DNA of 64,000 nucleotides from contig NZ_CP047056.1 of the NCBI RefSeq assembly GCF_011065405.1, positions 2,440,747 through 2,504,746 of the forward strand, in the 5' to 3' direction. Below the pieces are notes generated by a model that ran no database searches, had not been told where the DNA came from, and worked only from the letters and a program-made list of their open reading frames with translations. This DNA is from Succinivibrio dextrinosolvens. GTDB taxonomy: Bacteria; Pseudomonadota; Gammaproteobacteria; Enterobacterales; Succinivibrionaceae. The translations under genes and the position numbers were made by a program. Positions 1 to 8,460 of this stretch are shown here, piece by piece. Position 1 is the first letter of the stretch. Each line of letters begins with the position of its first letter.

Positions 1-1
1 C

Positions 2-259
2 CGTCCTCTAATCGATCCTAAGTTGATCTGTCCTGTTGAGGATCTAGAGTTAACTGTTCGTTCAGCTAACTGCTTGAAGACTGAAGGCATCAAATACATT
101 GGTGATCTTGTACAGAAGACTGAAGTTGAGCTTCTTAAGACTCCAAATCTTGGTAAAAAATCACTTACTGAGATCAAGGACGTTCTTGCAGAGAGAGGAT
201 TATCTCTTGGTATGCGCCTAGAGAACTGGCCTCCAGCAGAGCTTGATTCAATAATGTAA
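2..259 (+). CDS. rpoA: RNA polymerase alpha subunit, C-terminal part (partial)
   Basis: This is the 3' end of rpoA, cut by the window edge; the reading frame is open from base 2. The visible 85 or so residues form the alpha C-terminal domain, which binds UP elements and activators. The conserved core [13 protein letters not shown] is followed by [19 protein letters not shown] and the C-terminal RLENWPP motif. The protein ends nine residues after NWPP, close to the usual family length. A hairpin terminator follows directly. In E. coli rplQ comes next; here it does not. Confidence 0.97.
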   Translation, partial: RPLIDPKLICPVEDLELTVRSANCLKTEGIKYIGDLVQKTEVELLKTPNLGKKSLTEIKDVLAERGLSLGMRLENWPPAELDSIM

Positions 260-269
260 TTTTCAAATG

Positions 270-293
270 GCCGCATTTTTATGCGGCTGTTTC
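270..293 (+). terminator. Intrinsic terminator after rpoA
   Basis: A perfect 7-bp stem (gccgcat/atgcggc) with a four-T loop is followed by a T-rich stretch. It lies 10 bases after the rpoA stop and would end the ribosomal-protein operon here. Confidence 0.75.
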
Positions 294-441
294 ATTTCTA
301 TAGTTTCGCTTTTCTCATTTTTACTAATTATTTTTAGTTCTTAAGCATTCTGATCAATAACCACTATTCTAAAAATTTCGATTCATGTTATTCTTTTCTT
401 ATCGTATGATTTTATGCGCAAGTATAACTAAGGAAAGATGA

Positions 442-996
442 ATGTATAAGAATATTGAATTAAACCTTGCATACAGAGCTTTTACCGGTGGGCCTATGAT
501 TTGTATTTTCACAAAATCTAAGGATGGTGTGCCAAACGGTATGAGTGCAGCATGGAATTGTCCTTTTGATACAGATGAACTTATTCTAGTTCTAGATAAG
601 GGACATACAACTGCAGAAAACATCAGAAACGGCAGCAAGATTGTTGTAGCTATACCAAGTTCAAATCAGATCCCTGAAATCCTTAAGCTAGGTTCCGTAC
701 ATGGCAGAGACTGTTCTGTGAACAAGTTTGTAAAGCAGCAGGTTGAAACCGAAGATTCTGAGCTCTTTAAGATGCCTGTAATCAAAGGTGCTTTAGCATA
801 CTTTGAGTGTGAGCTTAATGATAAGGCTCTGTTCGAGGATAAAGGTATCTGTCTTGTAAAGGTTAAGAACTGCTATGTTCAGGAGAATATGTGGGATGAG
901 GCTTCTAACAGCTTCAAAAAAGGCTGTCTGAACAGCCTCCACCATGTATCAGAGGCAGTATTCTGTACCGGCGGAGAACTAGTTTCAAATGATTGA
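442..996 (+). CDS. Flavin reductase-like FMN-binding domain protein
   Basis: A 184-residue protein resembling the flavin reductase-like/flavoredoxin domain family, which binds FMN and transfers electrons or reduces free flavin. The N-terminal half has the family pattern: a short strand with G-G-P-M, then NGMSAAWNCPF, then a strand and the H-T-x-x-N-I-R-x-G segment seen in FMN-binding split-barrel proteins. Length fits the family. An AAGGA ribosome site lies 6 bases before the ATG. The next gene overlaps its end by 8 bases, so the two are probably translationally coupled. The substrate cannot be told. Confidence 0.75.
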   Translation: MYKNIELNLAYRAFTGGPMICIFTKSKDGVPNGMSAAWNCPFDTDELILVLDKGHTTAENIRNGSKIVVAIPSSNQIPEILKLGSVHGRDCSVNKFVKQQVETEDSELFKMPVIKGALAYFECELNDKALFEDKGICLVKVKNCYVQENMWDEASNSFKKGCLNSLHHVSEAVFCTGGELVSND

Positions 997-1348
997 TATT
1001 AATGCTTTAACAGAAGACGAGTTCAACGATTACGTTGATTATGCACTTGATCTTTTTCATATCCTAGCTTCAGATGCTCTTCCTATCAATGACGAAGATG
1101 CCTATGACAGGCTGTACAGACTAGATACAGATGAAGACTACTCCATGGAAATTTCGCTGAGGAATGCTGATGAAAAGGATGAGTTTGACCCTGATATCGG
1201 AGAGCCTGATCAGGTCTTATGTGCTACGGTTCAGTTTGTAGCTGCTGAAGGTTCCTTAAAGAATGATATTAAAGCTGTTGAAATCTTCTTTAACGAGCAC
1301 CGAGATGATGAGGCTAATCTTTCTGCAATCTGGTTTCCAGAGGACTAA
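989..1348 (+). CDS. Acidic hypothetical protein
   Basis: I do not recognise this 119-residue protein. It is strongly acidic (many Asp/Glu, few Lys/Arg), with no signal peptide or membrane segment. Its ATG overlaps the end of the flavin reductase-like gene by 8 bases, and its codon use matches its neighbours, so it is probably real and co-expressed. It could be a small accessory or folding partner, but nothing in the sequence proves that. Confidence 0.65.
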   Translation: MIDINALTEDEFNDYVDYALDLFHILASDALPINDEDAYDRLYRLDTDEDYSMEISLRNADEKDEFDPDIGEPDQVLCATVQFVAAEGSLKNDIKAVEIFFNEHRDDEANLSAIWFPED

Positions 1349-1393
1349 AGGTGCTCATCTATTGATATAGCAAGTTGTAAAAGTGTCGTGTAT

Positions 1394-2176
1394 ATGACTG
1401 AAACAGTTGCCACTAAACCAAGAACACGAGATCTGTTTCTCTTAAAGGCTTTAAATGCAACCTTCAAACTTCCATTTGTTAAGGTCGATCGCGAACGCTT
1501 TTTACGAAAAGCTTTATTATCTGCAGGATGCACTTCAGATCAGATAGATCAGGCCATTAAAACATCACCTTTGGAAGTCCTGTCATCCGAAGAGCTGAAG
1601 GCTCTTGCCATGAAGATTAGACGCCACCACAGGACTGGATTATCGGCATTATCTGCTGCCTGTGGTGTCCCAGGCGGTATCTTTATTTTTGTTGCTGTTC
1701 CTGTGGATACTGTTCAATTCTTTTATCATACTTTTGTTCTTTCTCAGAAAATTGCCTATATTTACGGCTTTCCTCCTTGTATGACTGAAGAGGAATTTCG
1801 TGACATGATGATTATTGCTCTTGGTGTAGGTGCAGGCGTGAGCAAGGCGAACAAGGCTTTTAAGTTTGTTGCCAAACAGGCTAAGAAGCAGCTTATATCT
1901 CAGCTGCAGAAACATCAGGAACTGCTACTGCCTCAGCTTATAAGAGAAGTCTGCAAAGCCCTTGGAGTAAAGCTTACTAACAATACTTTAACTCAGATAA
2001 TAAGAAAGGGAATCCCTCTGATTTCAGCAATAATATCTGCCATATTTGCCTATACCATTTTCACTATAGAAAGTAACAGAATTCTCTCTGCTTTTGAGAA
2101 GGCTGCCATAGGAAAGAATGACGAGGATTTGAGGAATAGTAATTCCTCTGATGAACATATTCACCTAGAATCATGA
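1394..2176 (+). CDS. EcsC-like protein
   Basis: A 260-residue protein that resembles the EcsC family. The middle holds a Gly/Pro/Ala hydrophobic segment (GVPGGIFIFVAVPVDTVQFF) followed by QKIAYIYGFPP, the pattern of EcsC proteins in which a Pro-x-Asp turn precedes I-A-x-x-Y-G. A second hydrophobic segment lies near residue 210 (IPLISAIISAIFAYTIF), so membrane association is likely. The function of the family is poorly known. I prefer the ATG at 1394 over the in-frame GTG at 1388; neither has a strong ribosome site. The IS66 element begins 26 bases after the stop without disrupting the gene. Confidence 0.6.
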   Translation: MTETVATKPRTRDLFLLKALNATFKLPFVKVDRERFLRKALLSAGCTSDQIDQAIKTSPLEVLSSEELKALAMKIRRHHRTGLSALSAACGVPGGIFIFVAVPVDTVQFFYHTFVLSQKIAYIYGFPPCMTEEEFRDMMIIALGVGAGVSKANKAFKFVAKQAKKQLISQLQKHQELLLPQLIREVCKALGVKLTNNTLTQIIRKGIPLISAIISAIFAYTIFTIESNRILSAFEKAAIGKNDEDLRNSNSSDEHIHLES

Positions 2177-2194
2177 ACAAAAAATGACCAGACA

Positions 2195-2222
2195 AAAAAA
2201 ATGTAAATGGTCAGAAATAAAT
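2195..2222 (+). repeat. Left end of the IS66 element with target duplication
   Basis: Bases 2195-2202 (aaaaaaat) are the left target-site duplication. Bases 2203-2222 are the 20-bp left inverted repeat, gtaaatggtcagaaataaat. Confidence 0.9.
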
Positions 2223-2231
2223 CTCTGACCT

Positions 2232-3242
2232 TTATTTTGCCTGATCCATATTCCAAGGCATCAGTGCATCTAGAATCTCACTTGGAATGCTGTGAGATTT
2301 ATAACCTGTAATTGTTCCTCTGGCATCTTTCTCAAATACAATCTGATGCATATGTTCTGTCATAGCTGAAATAACCTTTCTCAGATATGTTTCAAATTCA
2401 ATGTGATTCAGCTGAGCAGTCTTGTACAGAGTGTAAATAAGAGCCAGATGTTCTGCGCCCTGGATAGTATCAGATGCCATCATACTGTTCCTGAGAATAT
2501 CCAGTTCTCTAAAACTTTCCTCAATCCTTGTACTGTGCATTAGTCCGTATGGAGAATCCAGAAAGGATTTGAGCCTATCTTCATTGTTCACGATATACAC
2601 AATAGCTGAATAAAACTTTTCAGAACAGCTTCTTATGGCTTCTTTATTTTTGGTTGACTTAATGTCAGGATAAATTCTTTTTGCTTCAGCACAGATTTCC
2701 TCAATTATTGGTCTAAGCTCTTTATTTTTAAGCTCTACAATATCCAGGCTGCTATCTTTCTTACATTTATCTGTAAGCTGATGCAGTATATGGAATGCAT
2801 TGGAAATCTCATCGCAGAACCAGCGACCTTCTTTAATGTCTTTCTCCCAGTGACATTTGATAAAGGAATCAATAGGTGTGTCATCTACCTTAGTGCCATA
2901 GTTCCTCAGTACACAGAAGTTTCTTTTACAATGAATCCAGCACCAGCCATGCTGAAACAGGATTTCATCATTCTCATCTCGATTGAAGCCGCCTCTGTAG
3001 AAGCCATCAGTTTCTACATAGGTATTTATGTCTATGCCGTTTTCCAGAAGTATTTTCTTTGGAATATCATAGTCTCTGCAAATATCATGGTTGAAGATGC
3101 AGACACGCTCTCCTGCAATGCCATAGATATAGCTTCGCATACTTTTTGACAGTGATTTCTGGGCCTTACTTTTGCTTTGCCCAGGGGGGCGGCTCCTCAA
3201 TTTTGGATTTAAGCTTCTCTCTGCATTGGAAGTATGTTTCAT
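2232..3242 (-). pseudogene. tnpC: IS66 transposase, C-terminal part after frameshift
   Basis: The 3' part of the transposase. It is homologous only from about base 3190 down; the first residues of the open frame are a read-through of the other frame. It carries the second catalytic Asp in YVETDGF, the IS66 hallmark GCWIHCKRNF (compare GCWAHARRKF in typical TnpC), and a Glu in IEESFRELDILRN that fits the third acidic residue. It ends 29 bases inside the left inverted repeat boundary. Either a frameshift mutation, a sequencing indel in the homopolymer, or recoding could explain the split. Confidence 0.8.
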
Positions 3243-4188
3243 CTATACAGAGGTTTTTCTCTTCCTTAATGTATGTCTTTATATGCTCATACACAGGCTG
3301 AAGCATAAACGAGGTAATTCCTACATCCTTATACAGCTGCTGCCTTGATAGCTTTATTCCGTACTCTGCAAGTGAAACTGCCACTCTGTTGAGGGGACTT
3401 TTCAGTCTAATCCACAGATAAATGATATATGCCATCAGGTTTACACTGACTGAGGTTTTCTTGAGAAAATCTGTTTTGGAACTTAGTGCTGTTTGCCTTA
3501 AAGTGCTGATTTTCTCATTTCCGTCCTCATCTACTTCAATATATTCAAGCTTGTAGTACTGAGTCTGTATCAGCCTGATTTCAATTTCCTGCTTTACTGA
3601 GGAATTCAGTCTTCTGGTGTAACGGTATCTTTTACCGTCATCTCCTGTGAAGGTGGTACCAATGAGTTTATCTGCTTCTTCTGTAGATAGCTCTTTTCCC
3701 TTATAGCCAATAACTCTTTCACGGTGTTCTATTTTGAGCTCTTTCTGATTGGTCTTTTTCTTAGAGGATAGATTGTCTGCTCGATTCTTATCAGAGGAAT
3801 CTACTCCTTTCTTCTTTTCTGAACGTTTTCCGTTAATATTTTCATCTGCGACTCTTTTATTTGAGAGAGTCTTATTTGCCAGCTGTTGCTGCAGAGATTC
3901 TACAAGTCCAAATAAGAGCTGCATTATTCCCAGCAATGCAACGAACAGAGCTGCCTGTGCAGGATTTGATTTAGTCTCCTCCTGTAACTGTTTGGCAATC
4001 TTTTCAAAGTTCGCTTTCAGCTCTTGTAAATCCACTTTAATGTCCTTATTACATCTATCTACCGATATTATAACAAACTCATTTTTAAGGATTTTTATGT
4101 GCTGAATCTGCAATCCCTGAAGTGCTTCAGAAGATCTCAGAACGATCTGTACAGATCCACAGAGATCGATTCCATGAAAAAATGACAA
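3166..4188 (-). pseudogene. tnpC: IS66 transposase, N-terminal part before frameshift
   Basis: The 5' part of the transposase. The N-terminus is followed by a coiled-coil and leucine-rich stretch (residues about 50-115) and a Lys/Ser-rich linker, the usual IS66 TnpC layout. The first catalytic Asp is in NLCIDETYF near the end of this frame. Reading then runs into EEPPPWAKQK and stops, because a run of six C on the coding strand (bases 3184-3189) puts the rest of the gene in the +1 frame. Removing one C restores a single protein of roughly 650 residues. The start at 4188 is uncertain. Confidence 0.8.
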
Positions 4189-4357
4189 AAACCTTCATCA
4201 GAAAAAAGAATTCCATATGACGCGTCTACGTTGCAATAATGAGGCTAAATTTCTGTCTTCAAGAAAAAACAAATATTGAAGATACTGTGAAATCAATCAC
4301 ATTGAATTTTTAAAGAACAAATCAACCGTGAAGATTGATTGGATTATGCCTGCCAGA

Positions 4358-4385
4358 ATTTATTTCTGACCATTTACAAAAAAAT
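4358..4385 (+). repeat. Right end of the IS66 element with target duplication
   Basis: Bases 4358-4377 are the exact reverse complement of the left inverted repeat. Bases 4378-4385 repeat the 8-bp target (aaaaaaat). Confidence 0.9.
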
Positions 4386-4440
4386 AGAAATAACTATGTT
4401 TGGATTTTGTGTTTCGTAATTTATATAGCGAAATTGATTT

Positions 4441-5337
4441 TTAATAATTTTTTGTATTTGCATTTTCAAAAGATGCTAGAAGTTGTTTGAAAAAAAGATC
4501 AACAATTGGTGTAAATACCTGATATTTTCTCCAAATAACATATAGTGGAGTGGTTAGTTTAGGATATAGTGGGATCCATCGAAGGTTATTTTCTTCAGAG
4601 GTATTTGCAAGCCCTTTATATGAAAGCAGCACTGCCACATTCTCTTTTACAAATACAGATCCGTTGTAGGCTAGATTTACCGTATCACTTACGTTCAGTA
4701 AATCTGCGTATTGTCCACACCATCTGAGTATCTCCTCTGACAACCCCTGTGTTGACATCATAAGATTATAGTCTTTTAGTTCATTTATAGTGAGACGCTC
4801 TGCTGAGGCTAGCGGATGATTCATTGCTACAACTGCACCCCACTGATCTTCTGCCGGATAACGTATATGATTGTATTTATCAATATTTGGCTGACCAGAA
4901 ATTATAGCTATATCTAAAAGTCCTCTGTCTAGCATTTGTGTAACCTGTTCAGTCATTCCACTGATAATATGACAGCGCAGATTTGGATAATCTTTTCTGA
5001 AGGTTAATAGTTCTCTGGCAAATATATCCATATGGCAGGTTTCAGCTGCTCCTACATGAATATCTCCGCCTGTGATTTTCTCTAAATCCTCAAAATCCTG
5101 TTTAGTTTTTTCAAATAGGGAAACAATGTCTTCGGCTCTTTTTCGAAGAATATATCCTTCCTCAGTCAAAACCATTCCTTCTTTCTGACGTATAAAAAGG
5201 TTACAGCCAAACTCCTCTTCAAGCTCTTTCATCTGTTTTGAGAGTGCCGACTGTGAAATATAAAGCATTTGCGAGGCTTTTGTCATATTCCCAAGTCGAG
5301 CGATCTGTAAAAAATTTTTTAAGAGTTTTATATCCAT
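4441..5337 (-). CDS. LysR-family transcriptional regulator
   Basis: A 298-residue LysR-type regulator. The N-terminal winged helix-turn-helix (residues 1-60) is clear: FLQIARLGNMTKASQMLYISQSALSKQMKELEEEFG, with LFIRQKEGMVLTEEG after it. Residues 90-290 fit the periplasmic-binding-like effector domain. It is divergent from the small Cys-rich gene and the secreted hydrolase at 5462-6857, and a palindrome with LysR T-N11-A spacing lies between them, so it probably controls that pair and itself. The effector is unknown. Confidence 0.92.
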   Translation of the reverse strand: MDIKLLKNFLQIARLGNMTKASQMLYISQSALSKQMKELEEEFGCNLFIRQKEGMVLTEEGYILRKRAEDIVSLFEKTKQDFEDLEKITGGDIHVGAAETCHMDIFARELLTFRKDYPNLRCHIISGMTEQVTQMLDRGLLDIAIISGQPNIDKYNHIRYPAEDQWGAVVAMNHPLASAERLTINELKDYNLMMSTQGLSEEILRWCGQYADLLNVSDTVNLAYNGSVFVKENVAVLLSYKGLANTSEENNLRWIPLYPKLTTPLYVIWRKYQVFTPIVDLFFKQLLASFENANTKNY

Positions 5338-5366
5338 TTTTCTGTTTAACCTTTTTAATTTATTAA

Positions 5367-5387
5367 ATTATTCTATTTCGGAATAAT
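5367..5387. promoter_or_regulatory. Candidate LysR operator
   Basis: The 21-bp imperfect palindrome attattctatttcggaataat, written here in two parts: attattc, tattt, then cggaataat. It contains ATTC-N7-GAAT, which fits T-N11-A. It lies between the divergent LysR gene and its likely target genes, 30 bases from the LysR start. Confidence 0.45.
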
Positions 5388-5461
5388 TGATAATGAAATA
5401 TTACCATTTGTCATTATTATTTATCAATGTATATTTAACTGTGCAGGCAGGGAGAAAAACG

Positions 5462-5695
5462 ATGGAAGCAAAAACAACATTTAAACAGCGGATTATAGAC
5501 TGTTTATCTGATGCCGGCTGCTCCAGAGAAGTCTGTAAATCCTGTGCTGAATGTTATGAAAAAGAAGAACTTGGAAAAATGCTTTCCCAGATTAAATGTG
5601 AAAGAAAAAACTTAAGAGAAAAATTAGCAAAGGTTCAATTCGAATTAGATACGCTTGATTTTCTGATTAGGAAAGTCGAGCAGAGAAATAAGTAA
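5462..5695 (+). CDS. Small Cys-containing coiled-coil protein
   Basis: A 77-residue cytoplasmic protein. The N-terminal half has four spaced cysteines, C-x5-C (CLSDAGC), then C-x2-C (CKSC) and AECY; the C-terminal half is a Lys/Glu/Leu helix likely to be a coiled coil. I have seen similar unnamed small proteins beside regulators and oxidoreductases in anaerobes, but know no function. I choose the ATG at 5462 because GGGAG lies 6-10 bases upstream; the longer frame from 5387 would overlap the operator. It lies 19 bases before the hydrolase gene and is likely in one operon with it. Confidence 0.6.
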   Translation: MEAKTTFKQRIIDCLSDAGCSREVCKSCAECYEKEELGKMLSQIKCERKNLREKLAKVQFELDTLDFLIRKVEQRNK

Positions 5696-5714
5696 AACTA
5701 ACTTGGAGACTTAT

Positions 5715-6857
5715 ATGAAACTTAATAAATTTGTTACTTCAATGATAGCAGGAGCAATGCTTATGAGTTCAGTAAATGTAATGGCTAAGGAGGTTCCTGT
5801 TTCAGTTGTAGCACAGGCTTCACAGATGAAGAAAGCCTCCGTTGAAGCTCTGAAGGACGATACTCGTGTATTCAATGTGGACAAGAGTATTGAGGTTTTA
5901 AAAGTTGTATTCCAGAACCGCTATGGTTTTGATGTTGCAGGTCACTTATATTTACCTAAGGATTTTGATATCAACAGAAAATACAGCGCTCTTGTAATTA
6001 CTGGTCCATTTGGTGCGGTAAAGGAACAGTCATCTGGACTCTACGCTCAGGAAATGGCAAAACGCGGTTATGTTACAGTAGCTTTTGATCCTTCAACTAC
6101 TGGTGAATCCTCTGGTGTCCGCCGCAACATGGGATCTCCTGAAATTTTTACAGAGGATTACAGTGCTGCAGTTGATTTTATCAGTAACCTCAGCTTCGTT
6201 GATAAAGAGAAAATTGGTGCTATAGGTATCTGTGGCCTTTCAGGGATGGCTATTACCGCAGCTTCAAATGATGTACGTATCAAAGCTGTTGTAACCTCAG
6301 CCATGTATGATATGTCAGAGAGCATTTCAGATCACTATAATGGTGCCTACTACACAGATGAGCAGCGAAATATTGTAAAGCAGCATCTGGCAAAAATGAG
6401 AGATGCTGAGGCTAAGAGCGGAGAGTCAATTCGCGGTGCTCATGAGTTAGGTGTAGATGCCAGTGGCAACATTCAGACCTTTGACAAGATGTTCCCAGAT
6501 TCTCTGCCAGCTGATGCAGATCCTGTATCTAAAGACTTCTTTGGCTACTATATTGGCAGAGCCTATCACCCAAGAGCTATCAACTCAAATACTTCTGCAT
6601 GGGATTCTACAACTCCTTACGGATTCTTCAACTTCCGTTTAATGGACAATATCAAGGAGCTGTCTCCACGTCCTCTGATGCTGATTACTGGAGACAAAGC
6701 CCATTCCAAGTATTTCTCTGATAATGTCTACAAGGCAGCCTCTTCACCTAAGGAGCTGATTGTAGTGAAGGGCGCTACTCATGCTGATTTGTATGATCAG
6801 ATGGATAAGATCCCATTTAATCAGATTGAAAATTTCTTCAATCAGAATCTTAAATAA
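5715..6857 (+). CDS. Secreted alpha/beta hydrolase (dienelactone hydrolase/YcjY-like)
   Basis: A 380-residue alpha/beta hydrolase with an N-terminal signal peptide (MKLNKFVTSMIAGAMLMSS, cleavage probably after VMA). The core includes the GPFGAVKEQSSGLYAQEMAKRGY strand-helix region, DPSTTGES, the nucleophile elbow IGICGLSGMA, a late acidic residue in LMLITGDKAHS, and a His in GATHADLYDQ, which is the usual end of YcjY-like enzymes. The elbow is odd: the family's GICxSGG is here GICGLSG, so the Cys or the shifted Ser may be the nucleophile. I choose the ATG at 5715 because TTGGAG precedes it by 7 bases. The substrate is unknown. Confidence 0.8.
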   Translation: MKLNKFVTSMIAGAMLMSSVNVMAKEVPVSVVAQASQMKKASVEALKDDTRVFNVDKSIEVLKVVFQNRYGFDVAGHLYLPKDFDINRKYSALVITGPFGAVKEQSSGLYAQEMAKRGYVTVAFDPSTTGESSGVRRNMGSPEIFTEDYSAAVDFISNLSFVDKEKIGAIGICGLSGMAITAASNDVRIKAVVTSAMYDMSESISDHYNGAYYTDEQRNIVKQHLAKMRDAEAKSGESIRGAHELGVDASGNIQTFDKMFPDSLPADADPVSKDFFGYYIGRAYHPRAINSNTSAWDSTTPYGFFNFRLMDNIKELSPRPLMLITGDKAHSKYFSDNVYKAASSPKELIVVKGATHADLYDQMDKIPFNQIENFFNQNLK

Positions 6858-6884
6858 GAATTAAAACTCCTTATGTTTGTTTCG

Positions 6885-6909
6885 CCGGATGCTAACCATC
6901 CGGTTTTTT
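6885..6909 (+). terminator. Intrinsic terminator after the hydrolase
   Basis: A perfect 7-bp GC-rich stem (ccggatg/catccgg), a 5-base loop and six T residues. Confidence 0.85.
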
Positions 6910-6951
6910 CTTATTGTTAAGTGCGTTCTATATAAACACAACAGGTACAAA

Positions 6952-7542
6952 ATGGATTTAAATTCTTTTCTTAAAAAAATGAATAATCAGGAAATGGTGG
7001 AAGTAACCTCTGATGCCTTTCCTTTCTGTCATGAAATGACACAGCGAGCTTTAAGAATAACCTCAAAAATCAATAACTCCTACCATACTCCTGAGGAAAT
7101 CGAAGAACTGTTCTCGGAACTTACAGGTGAAGATGTAAAAGGCCGACTGGTACTATTTCCTCCTTTTCATACTGATTTTGGTATGAATACACACCTTGAA
7201 GGCAAAGTAACCATAAACTGTGGCGTTTGTTTTCAGGATCAGGGAGGTATAACTATTGGCGATGGAACCCTAATCGGTCATAATGTGGTTCTGGCAACCT
7301 TAAATCACGATTTAAATCCACAGAAAAGAGGCTGTCTGCTACCTAAACCAATAACTATAGGCAAAAATGTGTGGATAGGAGCTAATGCAACCGTGCTGCA
7401 GGGGGTAAGTATCGGAGACGGAGCTGTTGTAGCGGCAGGAGCTGTGGTTACAAAAGATGTTCCTGCCAATACCATTGTAGGCGGAGTTCCTGCTAAAGTT
7501 ATCAAGGCAATTCCGACTGGAGACAATAACGTTTCTAAATAA
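6952..7542 (+). CDS. Sugar/maltose O-acetyltransferase-like (LbH hexapeptide) protein
   Basis: A 196-residue acetyltransferase of the LacA/Maa/NodL group. Residues 1-60 are the helical N-terminal region; the rest is a left-handed beta helix of hexapeptide repeats ([52 protein letters not shown]), ending [10 protein letters not shown]. The catalytic His is in LATLNHDL. These enzymes move acetyl from acetyl-CoA to a sugar hydroxyl in the cytoplasm. The longer open frame from 6877 would run through the upstream terminator, so the ATG at 6952 with ACAGG upstream is chosen. Confidence 0.9.
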   Translation: MDLNSFLKKMNNQEMVEVTSDAFPFCHEMTQRALRITSKINNSYHTPEEIEELFSELTGEDVKGRLVLFPPFHTDFGMNTHLEGKVTINCGVCFQDQGGITIGDGTLIGHNVVLATLNHDLNPQKRGCLLPKPITIGKNVWIGANATVLQGVSIGDGAVVAAGAVVTKDVPANTIVGGVPAKVIKAIPTGDNNVSK

Positions 7543-7566
7543 AGAGAGTTTATGTCTTTATATAAC

Positions 7567-7590
7567 AGAGCCTGCTTAAAAGCAGGCTCT
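7567..7590. terminator. Bidirectional terminator
   Basis: An 11-bp perfect stem (agagcctgctt/aagcaggctct) with a 2-base loop lies between the convergent acetyltransferase and L,D-transpeptidase genes. A short T-rich tail follows on the plus strand. Confidence 0.65.
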
Positions 7591-7614
7591 TTAAGTGATA
7601 GTGCTATATCCTTA

Positions 7615-8337
7615 TTAAGGATTGATGGTAATTGGAGTTCCTTCATCCACCATTGACATGAAGATATCCATATCAGGATTTAAAAGAGCAATACATCCAT
7701 TGGTCCAGTTGGTTCTCTGAATGGAGTCATGATATTCTCTCTTTGAATTAGGCTGACCGTGAACCATGATCATGCCACCTGGTCTTCTGTCGTATTTACG
7801 GGCATTCTCGATATCCTGAGCATTTGGATAGGAGATATGGAAAGCTTTATAGAAGCTTGAACGTCTTTTTACATAATCAAGAATATAGGTTCCTTCAGGA
7901 GTTCTTCTGTCACCTTCGAACATCTTTTTACCTTCAGGTCGGTCTGACAGGGCAATCCAGAATTTTCTGACTTCCTGTCCGTCCTTCATCAGAATCATCT
8001 GATGGGCTCTCTTGTTAACAATTACTCTATCAACTATTTTATTGGTGAAAGAAGATGAATGAGTAACAGCCTCAGTATTGGTAGAGTTTGATCCAAGATT
8101 AGTTGTTCCTGTAGGCTTACTGGTTAATGAAGCTGATGACTGATAATCAGGATAGATTGAATTGATAAAATCTGCTGATTTTCCCTGTTTGCCGTAATCG
8201 AACTGAGCATCATAAGGAATAGAAGAGCTTACGGCTCTAGCTAAAAGAGAATCTGGAATATCGTGAACATTCTTTGCAGATGCAGAAAAAATACAGCCAA
8301 CAAGTGCTAAAGCTGATAAAAAACGTACATATCTCAT
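7615..8337 (-). CDS. L,D-transpeptidase (YkuD domain), exported
   Basis: A 240-residue exported protein with a C-terminal YkuD catalytic domain that makes or exchanges 3-3 peptidoglycan cross-links or attaches proteins to the wall. The domain starts near residue 105 (VDRVIVNKRAHQMILMKDGQEVRKF). The active site is clear: MVHGQPN followed by TNWTNGCIALLN, giving the H-x16-S/T-H/N-G-C motif with catalytic Cys. The signal sequence MRYVRFLSALALVGCIFSASA could be cleaved after ASA; an embedded LVGC makes a lipoprotein possible. The ATG at 8337 is preferred over 8349 since it gives a compact signal peptide. Confidence 0.9.
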   Translation of the reverse strand: MRYVRFLSALALVGCIFSASAKNVHDIPDSLLARAVSSSIPYDAQFDYGKQGKSADFINSIYPDYQSSASLTSKPTGTTNLGSNSTNTEAVTHSSSFTNKIVDRVIVNKRAHQMILMKDGQEVRKFWIALSDRPEGKKMFEGDRRTPEGTYILDYVKRRSSFYKAFHISYPNAQDIENARKYDRRPGGMIMVHGQPNSKREYHDSIQRTNWTNGCIALLNPDMDIFMSMVDEGTPITINP

Positions 8338-8460
8338 AACGTATACCATGAATCGAAGTACACAAAAAAAATTAAATTATTTGCTGTATTGTTTTAAAAT
8401 ATAATTGTTATATATATAAATTATAAACGCAACGCCCGTTGTTGTGTGAGAAAAATTTAG

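Larger units (their letters stand above)
2203..4377. mobile_element. IS66-family insertion element (single-transposase type)
   Basis: A 2,175-bp element. Its ends are perfect 20-bp inverted repeats beginning with GTAA, typical of IS66, and it is bracketed by a perfect 8-bp direct repeat (aaaaaaat, 2195-2202 and 4378-4385), the duplication size of this family. It carries only a TnpC-like transposase, on the minus strand, as in the ISBst12-like subgroup that lacks tnpA and tnpB. The transposase is split by a +1 frameshift at a run of six G/C. It sits between the EcsC-like gene and the LysR gene without interrupting either. Confidence 0.9.
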
